Shown here one piece after another: positions 9,773 to 16,985 of a stretch of 64,000 nucleotides of DNA. Both the position numbers and the translations under genes were made by a program. A model generated the notes under the pieces. It ran no database searches and was not told the DNA's origin. It worked only from the letters and a program-made list of their open reading frames with translations. Within the stretch, counting starts at the first letter, position 1. Each line of letters starts with the position of its first letter. This DNA comes from Methylotuvimicrobium sp. KM2 (lineage in GTDB: Bacteria > Pseudomonadota > Gammaproteobacteria > Methylococcales > Methylomonadaceae). The stretch is from positions 4,596,300 to 4,660,299 of the forward strand of contig NZ_CP150634.1 in the NCBI RefSeq assembly GCF_038051925.1, in the 5' to 3' direction.

Positions 9773-10348
9773 TTATTGCCGGCCGCATTCCAATTTTGAA
9801 CATGTCCGGTTTTTTAGCCAAGCATCGATTCCCATTCGCCCGCTGCCGCTAAACACCAATGCACCCAGCATGAATAGATACATCAGCGGCAATTTGTAAT
9901 TACCATAGCCTCGATCGGTGATGGCATAGCCTTGTCATAGCTCGGCCAAGCTATGCCATTCGGCGGGCCAATGCACGGCGGCGATGGCAACCACGGTCAA
10001 CATCATCAATGCCGCACTGAAAAAGCGGATCATGAATCCCAGAATCAGGGCGATGGGTGCGATGATTTCCAGGCCGGTGGACAAGGACCAATTCAGATCG
10101 GCGGGCAATAAGCAGAACGGAAACGGAAAGTTCAAATCGGAGAACCAGTTTTCGCCGTGGAGCTTTTCCAGGCCGGCTTCGCCAAATTCGTAGGCCAGCA
10201 ACAGGCGAAGAAAGATCGGCGCCAAGTCATGCAAATGATGATCAAACCAGCGCGAAAGCCGGTCGGTTAGAGCGCATAGATGCTTGCTAAGGGCGGAAAT
10301 CGGGCAGATTGTGCAAGTGTTTTCGGCAGATTTTATGAGGTCGGTCAT
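9773..10348 (-). pseudogene. DoxX-family membrane protein of the buf cluster, interrupted by an in-frame TGA
   Basis: From ATG at 10348 the frame encodes a DoxX-type four-helix membrane protein (LAPIFLRLLLAYEFGEAGLEKLHGENWF, then LEIIAPIALILGFMIRFF). At codon 138 a TGA (9935-9937) stops translation after EWHSLAEL. The same frame stays open and family-like beyond it (QGYAITDRGYGNYKLP, LMYLFMLGALVFSGSGRMG, then AWLKNRTC) to a TAA at 9773. Relatives, as I recall them, have Trp at the interrupted position, so TGG to TGA is the simplest explanation. The gene follows the DUF2063 partner by 17 bp as the last gene of the operon. The truncated product (137 aa) would lose the last helix. Sequencing error or read-through are alternatives. 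Confidence 0.85.
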
Positions 10349-10365
10349 GGTCAAAAATCCAAAGG

Positions 10366-11118
10366 TCAAATCGGTTGGATGTCGACAATCACATCCTGTT
10401 CGTGCAAGTCGATCAGCATGCGCCGACCGAATTCCAGAAATTGCGTGTCCTTGCATGCGCTGCCGTTCATGGCTTGCAGGGCTTGTTGTCCGGTCAATCC
10501 GTCATTTAACAGCAGGATTAGCTGCGCAGAGGCCGGGCTCAGGCTGACAAATCGCACCTGATCATGACTATCGCGATACCCCAGGATGGGATTGACCGTT
10601 TCGGGCGGACGGCTCGGCAAGCAGTCTGGGCCGATGTCCTGTACCGGCCAGCGGTAATGCAGCAACTGCATGACCGGCGCCAATACCGGGACATGGTCGA
10701 GCAAATCGGCGGCAGGCAGCGTCTTTCGGGTTACCGACTCCGACTCGGCGATCGACAACTGCAACTCGACCCATTCGAAATGGGCTAGATCCGCTAAAAA
10801 CGGCCAATCGTGGGGTTGTCGGCGCTCGTGTTGCAAATAGCGCACAAATTCGTCGGGAATTTGCCGGTAATACGGCGTCAGGCAGCGATGTTCGGCGATG
10901 AAGTCCTGCAGCAATGCTTGCCAGTTTTCATTTGACAGCAAACTGTGAATGACCGGAAAACAGGCACTCAGGCTTTCATCGAACTTGTTGTAGAGCAGAT
11001 CGACGTAGATCGCCGCCCGCTCGGCATCAAAGCCGGTCGGGAGTTGAGCGTTTTGCGGCCTGCGTAAAAAATTCAGAAACTGCCGTTGCTGTTGTTGAAA
11101 TGTCGGTGCCGTGTTCAT
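10366..11118 (-). CDS. bufC: DUF2063 partner protein of the MNIO enzyme (BufC/HvfC-like)
   Basis: A 250-residue protein of the DUF2063 family: the N-terminal domain starts FQQQQRQFLNFLRRPQN and continues with LYNKFDESLSACFPVIHSLL, followed by a C-terminal domain thought to act as a peptide-recognition module. In MNIO RiPP systems this protein binds the precursor leader and delivers it to the DUF692 enzyme. Its ATG overlaps the stop of the DUF692 gene by 4 bases (ATGA), so the two are translationally coupled. Length and order (A-B-C-DoxX) match bufferin/gig/hvf clusters. Confidence 0.88.
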   Translation of the reverse strand: MNTAPTFQQQQRQFLNFLRRPQNAQLPTGFDAERAAIYVDLLYNKFDESLSACFPVIHSLLSNENWQALLQDFIAEHRCLTPYYRQIPDEFVRYLQHERRQPHDWPFLADLAHFEWVELQLSIAESESVTRKTLPAADLLDHVPVLAPVMQLLHYRWPVQDIGPDCLPSRPPETVNPILGYRDSHDQVRFVSLSPASAQLILLLNDGLTGQQALQAMNGSACKDTQFLEFGRRMLIDLHEQDVIVDIQPI

Positions 11119-11987
11119 GCCACCACCTCACTAAGGTCAGGCGTGCTAAGGTAAAGCCGATGACTGTTTTGCAAATCACGAATTCGTTCGACTTCGATCA
11201 ATAAATCAGCCATTGGCGGAATATTGCTGTCCCGTTCTACCAAGGTGGGAAACACGCCAAAACGTCGATAGGCTTCGGCCAGCAAGTTCCAAACCGGTTC
11301 GATGGTGTTCTGGCCGTGGGTGTCGATGATCAGGCCCGAAGGCTGCAAGTCGTGACCGGCGACATGGCCGTAAACCACGCGTTCGCCCGGCAAGCCCCGC
11401 AAAAATTCGAACGGGTCGTAGCCGTGATTGACGCTGTTGACATATATATTGTTCACATCCAGATGCAGGTAACAGTCGGCCTCGGCCAATACCGCATTGA
11501 TGAAAGTCAGTTCGTCCATCTCCGCCTGCGGCGGCTGCACATAGTAAGAGGCATTTTCCAAAGCAATCGGCCTCTCCAGAATCTCCTGAGTCTGGCGAAT
11601 CCGGCGCGCGACATGCTTGACCGCCTTTTCGGTAAACGGGATCGGGTATAAATCATAAAAATGCCCTTCGTCGCTGCAAAAACTCAAATGCTCGGTGTAC
11701 AAAGCAAAAGCATGATGATCGAGAAATTGCTTCAGCTCGCTTAAAAAAATGGTATCGAGCGGCGCTGGTCCTCCCAACGACAAGGCCAAACCGTGCGCCA
11801 CGAAACGGTGACGCTCGGTCAGGCTGCGAAACTGTTTGCCGAGATGACCGCCAACGCCCACCCAGTTTTCCGGCGAAACTTCGAAAAAGGCAATGCTGTC
11901 CGGAATATTGTTTTTCAGGGCGGGCAACAGTGCTCGTCGCAAACCCAAACCGGAACCCGCAAGACCGAAAGGATTAGAAAGGGTCAT
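11115..11987 (-). CDS. bufB: DUF692 multinuclear non-heme iron oxidase (MNIO), peptide-modifying
   Basis: A 290-residue TIM-barrel enzyme of the MNIO (DUF692/MbnB-like) family. Visible family motifs include GLGLRRALLP at the start, FFEVSPENW with a metal-site Glu, VAHGLALSLGG, LYTEHLSF, ENASYYV, YLHLDVNNIYVN, and VYGHVAGH. Known members oxidise Cys residues of a partner peptide to thiooxazole or oxazolone-thioamide groups that bind copper. The start at 11987 follows a strong GGAGGAA site; the upstream in-frame ATG would overlap the precursor gene. It lies 16 bp after the precursor gene. Confidence 0.93.
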   Translation of the reverse strand: MTLSNPFGLAGSGLGLRRALLPALKNNIPDSIAFFEVSPENWVGVGGHLGKQFRSLTERHRFVAHGLALSLGGPAPLDTIFLSELKQFLDHHAFALYTEHLSFCSDEGHFYDLYPIPFTEKAVKHVARRIRQTQEILERPIALENASYYVQPPQAEMDELTFINAVLAEADCYLHLDVNNIYVNSVNHGYDPFEFLRGLPGERVVYGHVAGHDLQPSGLIIDTHGQNTIEPVWNLLAEAYRRFGVFPTLVERDSNIPPMADLLIEVERIRDLQNSHRLYLSTPDLSEVVA

Positions 11988-12003
11988 TGGCGGTTCCTCC
12001 GGT

Positions 12004-12294
12004 TTATTTCGTAGTTTTACCGCTGCAACCGCCTTCCGGCATTTTGGCACTGCACCCGCCTTCGGCGCCTTTCATCTTGTTGGCGCCGCACTTGCCTTCC
12101 CCGCATTTACCTTCCTTCATTTTGGCGCTGCAACCTGCTTCGGTGCTTTTGCCGTCTGCTGCCGCCAATTGTTGCGCAGGATTGATGCTGGACATCGCAA
12201 ACGGATTTTCGCCGGCTTGAATCGCGGGTGCCGCGCTCAGCAAGGTGGAAGCCAACGCGCTGCTTAAAGTCAATGACAAGGTTTTTTTGTTCAT
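12004..12294 (-). CDS. bufA: Cys-rich RiPP precursor (bufferin/HvfA-like, DUF2282-related)
   Basis: A 96-residue exported peptide. Residues 1-27 are a Sec-type signal (KKTLSLTLSSALASTLLSAA, cleavage likely after AIQA). The mature part is low-complexity with five Cys at 55, 64, 69, 81 and 90 in EGKCG- and GCSAK-type contexts (AGCSAKMKEG, EGKCGEGKCG, GGCSAK, GGCSGK). EGKCG is the motif modified in described bufferin/HvfA peptides, which bind copper in the periplasm. A GGAGA site precedes the ATG. It is the first gene of the operon with bufB, bufC and doxX, and has an ECF-type promoter motif about 60 bases upstream. Confidence 0.9.
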   Translation of the reverse strand: MNKKTLSLTLSSALASTLLSAAPAIQAGENPFAMSSINPAQQLAAADGKSTEAGCSAKMKEGKCGEGKCGANKMKGAEGGCSAKMPEGGCSGKTTK

Positions 12295-12355
12295 GGTGTT
12301 ATCTCCGAATAGGTTAATGGATCAGGACAAGCAACAATGCTTTCCTGCCCCATCA

Positions 12356-12380
12356 GTCGGAGTCCATTTGAATTCCTTAC
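12356..12380 (-). promoter_or_regulatory. Putative ECF-sigma promoter of the buf operon
   Basis: On the minus strand GTAAGG, 15 bases, CGAC, preceded by AAATTT. The same bipartite motif precedes the sigma gene (13621-13646) and a divergent remnant (12437-12462). The distance to the bufA start is about 60 bases. GTAAGG/CGAC resembles the GTAACC-N16-CGAA promoters of the SigF type, which as I recall control bufferin genes in Caulobacter. Confidence 0.72.
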
Positions 12381-12436
12381 AAATTTATTGACCTTCCGAC
12401 ACATGAAGTCAGCGTTAAAAAAACTTCAAAGTGTGC

Positions 12437-12462
12437 TGTAAGGAAAGGCGGTTAAGTTACGA
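12437..12462 (+). promoter_or_regulatory. Putative divergent ECF-sigma promoter
   Basis: On the plus strand GTAAGG, 16 bases, CGAC, back to back with the buf promoter 57 bases away. It points at the 30-codon HD-GYP remnant at 12521. The motif match (including GGAA) is as good as the other two copies. Confidence 0.6.
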
Positions 12463-12520
12463 CTTAATCAATGGTCAAGCTCCAATCCATTCAGATTGAT
12501 TTATCGTACAAGGGCAAGCT

Positions 12521-12613
12521 ATGAAAAATACCCATACTCAGTATTTACTGCGAACGCTCTACAGCATGGCCTTTCTGGTTGAAGCCCGCGATCCTTATAC
12601 CGGCGGGCATTAA
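12521..12613 (+). pseudogene. N-terminal stub of an HD-GYP phosphodiesterase gene
   Basis: A 30-codon frame whose end reads YSMAFLVEARDPYTGGH and then TAA. AVEARDPYTGGH is the conserved opening of HD-GYP domains (c-di-GMP phosphodiesterases), where the final His is the first metal ligand. Nothing recognisable follows in any frame, so this is most simply a gene remnant. It sits downstream of an ECF-type promoter motif, so a short transcript or peptide is possible. Confidence 0.6.
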
Positions 12614-12765
12614 TCTCCGGGCTTGGGTTTTAACAGGAAATGGCAGTTTTGACATTCGAAAAAAACCACTGGCAGGGGTGGGCATAGTCTCGGTTTCGCG
12701 GCGCCTACAGTTTGGTCAGATCATAGTAGACTCCAAAATGATTGGGCTGTTATCCATGATGTGTC

Positions 12766-12966
12766 CTATGATTTCTCATCCAAGCGCTTTTGCAATTGCT
12801 CGGTATAACAATGCGCGGCTATGCGGATGAATTGGGATTGGCTCTGAAAATTACGGCAGCCGGAACACATCATCACATGCAATCCTATCGCCAGGCGTTC
12901 GCCTAAACTCAGTTTTTTATCCAGGCCCTGTGACATCAAGCCGGTAATATCGCGACAACTACGCAT
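12766..12966 (-). CDS. Small zinc-finger anti-sigma-like protein
   Basis: A 66-residue protein with the pattern CRDITGLMSQGLDKKLSLGERLAIGLHVMMCSGCRNF: a Cys, then His-x3-Cys-x2-Cys, the zinc-binding HxxxCxxC signature of zf-HC2 anti-sigma factors. It has no transmembrane helix, so it would be a cytoplasmic sensor, like short ChrR- or RsrA-type partners. Its start overlaps the end of the sigma gene by 8 bases, which couples translation. It probably holds the ECF factor inactive until metal or thiol stress. Confidence 0.84.
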   Translation of the reverse strand: MRSCRDITGLMSQGLDKKLSLGERLAIGLHVMMCSGCRNFQSQSQFIRIAAHCYTEQLQKRLDEKS

Positions 12967-13582
12967 GATGATTCTCCTTTTTTGTTTTCGGTTGATTGAA
13001 CCAGCGAATTTCCAAACATTCGCGTAATCGCAAGCGGGCACGGTGCATGATGACCCAATAATTGGCGTCACTGATGCCAACTTCCTGGCAGACTTCTTCT
13101 GCTTCGAGACCAACCAGCTCCCTCAGCATGAACACCTGAGCCATTTTGGCGGGCAAATTGTTCTGACAGGTTTCGTAAATGACCCAAAACTCCTGTTGTT
13201 TGAGCGCCGCTTCCGGATCGTTCCAGAGCGAGGGGCCGCCAATCCAATGGCCATTGTTCATAAAAAACGCGTCTTCGTCTGATTCGTTCTCATCATTATC
13301 GATTTGATCGAACTCGGCAGTAACAACGTCACGCGCACTGCGCCGCCAGTGATCGGCAATTTTGTGTTTTAGAATGCCGACGAGCCAGGTACGTAAACCG
13401 GCCTTGCCTTCAAAGTGTGCGAAGGATTGCCAAGCGGCCAGTAATGTTTCCTGCACGGCGTCGTCGGCCAGTTCGTTATCCTTCAATTGCAGTAAGGCGT
13501 AACGAAACAAGACTGGGCGATGCTCGGTTAGTAGAGCTTCGTTCAGTTGATCGGGTGGGTTCATCTCTGCGCTCAGCAACAT
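12959..13582 (-). CDS. ECF-type RNA polymerase sigma factor
   Basis: A 207-residue sigma-70 family factor. Region 2 is visible as RPVLFRYALLQLKDNELADDAVQETLLAAWQSF, with GLRTWLVGILKHKIADHWRR; region 4 as VFMLRELVGLEAEEVCQEVGISDANYWVIMHRARLRLRECL. An acidic linker (DNDENESDED) joins them. The start at 13582 follows AAAGGAG at the right distance. It overlaps the zinc-finger protein gene and is followed, after a 470-bp spacer, by the buf operon. The upstream motif GTAAGG-N16-CGAC, shared with the buf promoter, suggests autoregulation. Confidence 0.92.
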   Translation of the reverse strand: MLLSAEMNPPDQLNEALLTEHRPVLFRYALLQLKDNELADDAVQETLLAAWQSFAHFEGKAGLRTWLVGILKHKIADHWRRSARDVVTAEFDQIDNDENESDEDAFFMNNGHWIGGPSLWNDPEAALKQQEFWVIYETCQNNLPAKMAQVFMLRELVGLEAEEVCQEVGISDANYWVIMHRARLRLRECLEIRWFNQPKTKKENHHA

Positions 13583-13620
13583 GTAGTAATCTCCTTTTAG
13601 TCGGACCGACTAGAGACTGT

Positions 13621-13646
13621 GTCGTTTGTGGAGGCACATTCCTTAC
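13621..13646 (-). promoter_or_regulatory. Putative ECF-sigma autoregulatory promoter
   Basis: Minus-strand GTAAGG, 16 bases, CGAC, about 40 bases before the sigma gene start. It shares TTTGTAAGGAAT with the buf operon promoter. Confidence 0.7.
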
Positions 13647-13736
13647 AAAAAAATTGTCGATGAATTAAAAAATCAGGATTGTGACTCAGGCATCGCGTAA
13701 CCTCGTCGGGATTTTTATAGGGATACCAAGATCGAG

Positions 13737-14210
13737 TTATAAACCCAAATCGCTTAATCCGGGATGGTCGTCGGGTCTGCGGCCCAGCGACCAGTGGAAC
13801 AAACGCTGTTCTTCCTTGATCGGCAAATCGTTGATGCTGGCGAAGCGCCGCTGCATGAAACCTTGCGGGTTGAATTCCCAGTTCTCGTTGCCGTAACTGC
13901 GATACCATTGGCCGGAATCGTCGTGCCATTCGTAGGCAAAGCGCACGGCGATGCGGTTGTCGGTAAACGCCCACAATTCCTTGATCAAACGGTAATCCAG
14001 CTCCTTAGCCCATTTGCGTTGCAAAAATTCGCGGACTTGGTTGCGGCCCTTTGGAAATTCGGCTCGGTTGCGCCAAAGGGTGTCTTCGGTATAGACCAAG
14101 GGGACACGGTCCGGGTCGCGCGAGTTCCAGGCGTCTTCGGCCATGCGCACTTTTTGCGCGGCGGTATCCAAGGTAAAGGGTGGGGCGGGGGCTTTGATTT
14201 CTTGAGCCAT
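13737..14210 (-). CDS. DUF1348/NTF2-like protein
   Basis: A 157-residue protein of the NTF2-like superfamily, DUF1348 group: FTLDTAAQKVRMAEDAWNSRDPDRV, TEDTLWRNRAEF, YEWHDDSGQWYRSYGNENWEF and a tail of the type FHWSLGRRPDDHPGL. The aromatic and charged pocket residues are conserved but the reaction is unknown. The start is the ATG at 14210; the longer frame upstream overlaps the GST gene. It is the last gene of a set (AhpD-like, flavin fusion, GST, DUF1348) facing a divergent LysR regulator, which suggests a detoxification operon. Confidence 0.85.
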   Translation of the reverse strand: MAQEIKAPAPPFTLDTAAQKVRMAEDAWNSRDPDRVPLVYTEDTLWRNRAEFPKGRNQVREFLQRKWAKELDYRLIKELWAFTDNRIAVRFAYEWHDDSGQWYRSYGNENWEFNPQGFMQRRFASINDLPIKEEQRLFHWSLGRRPDDHPGLSDLGL

Positions 14211-14241
14211 ACTATTTCTCCGAGATGAAAGGATGATGAAT

Positions 14242-14847
14242 TTAATCTTGCCACATACCGGGCATCGCCACATAACCAGGCAATGCCCGAATGCGTTGGA
14301 ACCAGGCGATGATGTTGGCGTATTCGCCAATGTCCAAATCGCCTTCCGGCGCCAATGCCAAGTAAGGATAGACGGCAACATCGGCAATAGATACCGAATT
14401 GCCGACCAGCCAAGCCTGGCTTTGTAGATGGCGGTCGATAATGCCCAGTACTTTGTCGGCGGTTTGCCCGGCCGCTGCCGTATCGATAAGACTACCGAAT
14501 TTATGGTGTACACGCAGTTTGGCCGGACCGTGGAAGATTTCATTGGCGGCGGTCGATAGCCAGGCGGCGATTTGCGCGAGCTGATAGGCGTCATCGGGCC
14601 ACCAATTTTCTCCGCCATAGCGTTTGGCCAGATACACCAAAATGGCCTGGCTGTCGCGCACGATCAGGCCGTCGTCTTCCAATACCGGCACTTGGCCGAA
14701 CGGATTGCGTTGCAAATGGCCGGGGCCGCGTTGTTCGCCGCCGCGCAAATCCACAGGTTTGGTTTGATAGTCCAAGGCCAGCAAACTGAGCAATAAGCGA
14801 ACTTTGTGGCAGTTGCCGGATAGCGACATATCGTACAGGGTAATCAT
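14242..14847 (-). CDS. Glutathione S-transferase family protein
   Basis: The 201-residue product has an N-terminal thioredoxin-like domain (ITLYDMSLSGNCHKVRLLLSLL, then NPFGQVPVLEDDGLIVRDSQAILVYLAKRYG, with the glutathione gamma-glutamyl binding DSQAI) and an all-helical C-terminal domain (VSIADVAVYPYLAL). The catalytic Ser/Cys region is SGNCHK. Xenobiotic conjugation or stress defence is likely. It follows the flavin-domain fusion gene by 15 bp in the same operon. Confidence 0.9.
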   Translation of the reverse strand: MITLYDMSLSGNCHKVRLLLSLLALDYQTKPVDLRGGEQRGPGHLQRNPFGQVPVLEDDGLIVRDSQAILVYLAKRYGGENWWPDDAYQLAQIAAWLSTAANEIFHGPAKLRVHHKFGSLIDTAAAGQTADKVLGIIDRHLQSQAWLVGNSVSIADVAVYPYLALAPEGDLDIGEYANIIAWFQRIRALPGYVAMPGMWQD

Positions 14848-14862
14848 GTTGAACTCCTTCGG

Positions 14863-16152
14863 TTAATTGAAACTTTCAAATTGCACCCGTTCGTCGGCAA
14901 TGCCGAGCTGGCGGGCGGTTTGGCGTACGCTGTCGATCAGGCGAGTTGGGCCGCAGACGTAAATGACGGTATCGGCCGTTGCATTTCCCAGTAAAACCGG
15001 AACGTCCAATCGGCTCGGGTTTTGCACTTGGCTGAAATAAAATTGGCATCGATCGGGAAACTGCCGTTGCAAGTCTTTGATAAATGCCATGTCCTGCCAC
15101 CTACGGCCGGTGTAATGCAGTTGAAAGGCCGTATCCCTCGCGGCCAAGGTTTCGACCATGGCTTTGATAGATGTGATGCCGATGCCGCCAGCGATCAACA
15201 AGGCCGGCTGGTCGCTTTCGTGCAGTGGAAAATAGTTTTCCGGAAGCTCGATGTTGATTCGAGTTCCAAGTTGCCAACCATCGTGCAATTCGAGAGAGCC
15301 GCCGTCGCCGTCTTCCACCCTCAGCACCGCGATACGATAGCAATCCCGTTCGTCCGGTGCATCGGTCAGCGAATAGGCCCGGCTGGTTACCGTACCGTTA
15401 GGCAGCGCGATCGGCACACGCAGATGCGCTCCGGATTGGTAAGCGGGCAATTGCTCACCATCGGCATGGCATAATTCGTAAGCGCGAATACGCTGCGTCA
15501 ATTGGCGAATCCCGCTGATGGTCAAGGGCAATGCGCCATTTCCCAAAACTACGGTTGTTGACGATGCTACCGTATTGGCTTGTTGCTGACGCCGAGTTTG
15601 CTCCAACAGTGCTTCGACTTCGCGTTGGCTATAGCGAGGCATGATGTATTTCGGGCAATTCCAGTCGAAGGCTTCGACGCGAATGACGATGCCGCGCTCG
15701 ACTGGGGCGCGAAAGTCCGGCAATTCCAGTCTTGCCAGCAATTCCGGCGCGTCTCGTTCATTCACCACCCGCGCTCGCCCCCAGATTTTCAAGCGTTGCC
15801 GTCCCGGATAGTCCATCAGCAGCAAGCTGACCCGATCGTCGCCGCGTAAATTGCCGACCGAAAGGTACTGACGGTTGCCGCTGAAATCGGCATAGCCGAG
15901 GGTTTGCTCATCCAATACTTTCAAGAAACCTGTCGGTCCGCCGCGGTGCTGGACATAGGGCCAACCGGATTGGCTCACGGTGGCTTGATAAAAGCTATCG
16001 CGTTCGGCAATAAAGGTTTGTTCGAACTCGCCCAACGCTACCGTTTCGGCATCGCCGAGTTCGGCCGTCCGATACGCCGAGCGGCTACCCATTTCGGCTT
16101 GTACTGCCTTGACATCGGGGGTGAAACTGATTTTGGCAAAAGCACGGGCCAT
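14863..16152 (-). CDS. Pyridoxamine-phosphate-oxidase-like/ferredoxin-reductase fusion protein
   Basis: A 429-residue fusion. Residues 1-190 form a split-barrel flavin domain (HRGGPTGFLKVLDEQTLGYADFSGNRQYLSVGNL, then GRARVVNE). From about 205 an FNR module follows: RAYSLTDAPDERDCYRIAVLR for FAD, LLIAGGIGITSIKAMVETL for the NAD(P) site, and a terminal YVCGPTRLIDSVRQTARQLG. No 2Fe-2S domain is attached. It may oxidise or reduce small organic substrates with NAD(P)H. It lies between the AhpD-like and GST genes in the LysR-divergent set. Confidence 0.87.
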   Translation of the reverse strand: MARAFAKISFTPDVKAVQAEMGSRSAYRTAELGDAETVALGEFEQTFIAERDSFYQATVSQSGWPYVQHRGGPTGFLKVLDEQTLGYADFSGNRQYLSVGNLRGDDRVSLLLMDYPGRQRLKIWGRARVVNERDAPELLARLELPDFRAPVERGIVIRVEAFDWNCPKYIMPRYSQREVEALLEQTRRQQQANTVASSTTVVLGNGALPLTISGIRQLTQRIRAYELCHADGEQLPAYQSGAHLRVPIALPNGTVTSRAYSLTDAPDERDCYRIAVLRVEDGDGGSLELHDGWQLGTRINIELPENYFPLHESDQPALLIAGGIGITSIKAMVETLAARDTAFQLHYTGRRWQDMAFIKDLQRQFPDRCQFYFSQVQNPSRLDVPVLLGNATADTVIYVCGPTRLIDSVRQTARQLGIADERVQFESFN

Positions 16153-16303
16153 GATTGAATACCTCCTGCAGAGGATTGATATTATTGCGGGCTACTCTGG
16201 CACAGTCGTCAGCCGCGATGAATAGTCATAATTTGCAATACCTTATTCCGTTTAGCGCAATAAACCGGGTGAAGCGTCATCCTTGCGCTTCCCCGATTAG
16301 GGT

Positions 16304-16849
16304 TTAGGCGGCTTGTTTTAACGCGACCTTCGGGAAATCAATATCGACCCGGCTGGCTTTACCCAAAATATTGGTCAGAATATTCATGCCGACATGGGTG
16401 ATCACCTCGACGATTTCGGCCTCGCTGAAACCGGCGTCACGCATGGATTGCAATTCCGTATTAGTGACCTCGCCTTTGTGTTCGACCAGGTCTCGAGCGA
16501 ATTTAACTGCCACCGCCGCTTTGGCATCCTGACTGGAACCGGCGCGGTTGGCTTCGATTTCAGCGCCGTTCAAACCGGCTTTGCGGCCGATGGCGGTATG
16601 AGCGGACAGACAGTATTCGCACTCGTTCTTCTGGGCCAACGCCAATGCGATACGTTCGCGGGTGCTAGCGTCCAGCGAGCCATGACCCGCGATGTGATGC
16701 AAACCGAGGAAGGCTTTCAAAGCATCAGGCGAGTGGGCGAATACGCGTAGAAAGTTAGGCACCATGCCCAATTGCCCCTGGATGGCTTCAAATAGTGCGC
16801 GTTGTTCGATATTGGCGGTTTCGTTGCTAACTGTTGTAATACGACTCAT
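16304..16849 (-). CDS. AhpD-like carboxymuconolactone decarboxylase family protein
   Basis: A 181-residue protein with the redox motif ECEYCLSAHTAIGRKAG (CxxCxxxH) near residue 78 and the MVPNFLRVFAHSPDAL opening typical of peroxidase-related AhpD-like proteins. The likely role is peroxide removal. It is the first gene of the four-gene set and is divergent from the LysR gene across about 135 bp, the usual position of a LysR-controlled promoter. The closely spaced AhpD relative at 9053 belongs to another subgroup. Confidence 0.88.
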   Translation of the reverse strand: MSRITTVSNETANIEQRALFEAIQGQLGMVPNFLRVFAHSPDALKAFLGLHHIAGHGSLDASTRERIALALAQKNECEYCLSAHTAIGRKAGLNGAEIEANRAGSSQDAKAAVAVKFARDLVEHKGEVTNTELQSMRDAGFSEAEIVEVITHVGMNILTNILGKASRVDIDFPKVALKQAA

Positions 16850-16985
16850 GAGTGTTCTCCAAAGAATTAAAGGGGTTGATGTAAGCCTGAGTGAAATTCA
16901 GCAGGCGGGTACAGTGTGATCTATTGCGAAAAATTAAAGAATGCCTAAAATTATCAATTAACTATTCCGATTTATGGAATTACGA

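Noticed and set aside
9935..9937. Selenocysteine at the DoxX TGA
   Set aside because: Relatives are recalled to have Trp, not Cys, here, and no stem-loop of the SECIS type is obvious directly after the TGA.
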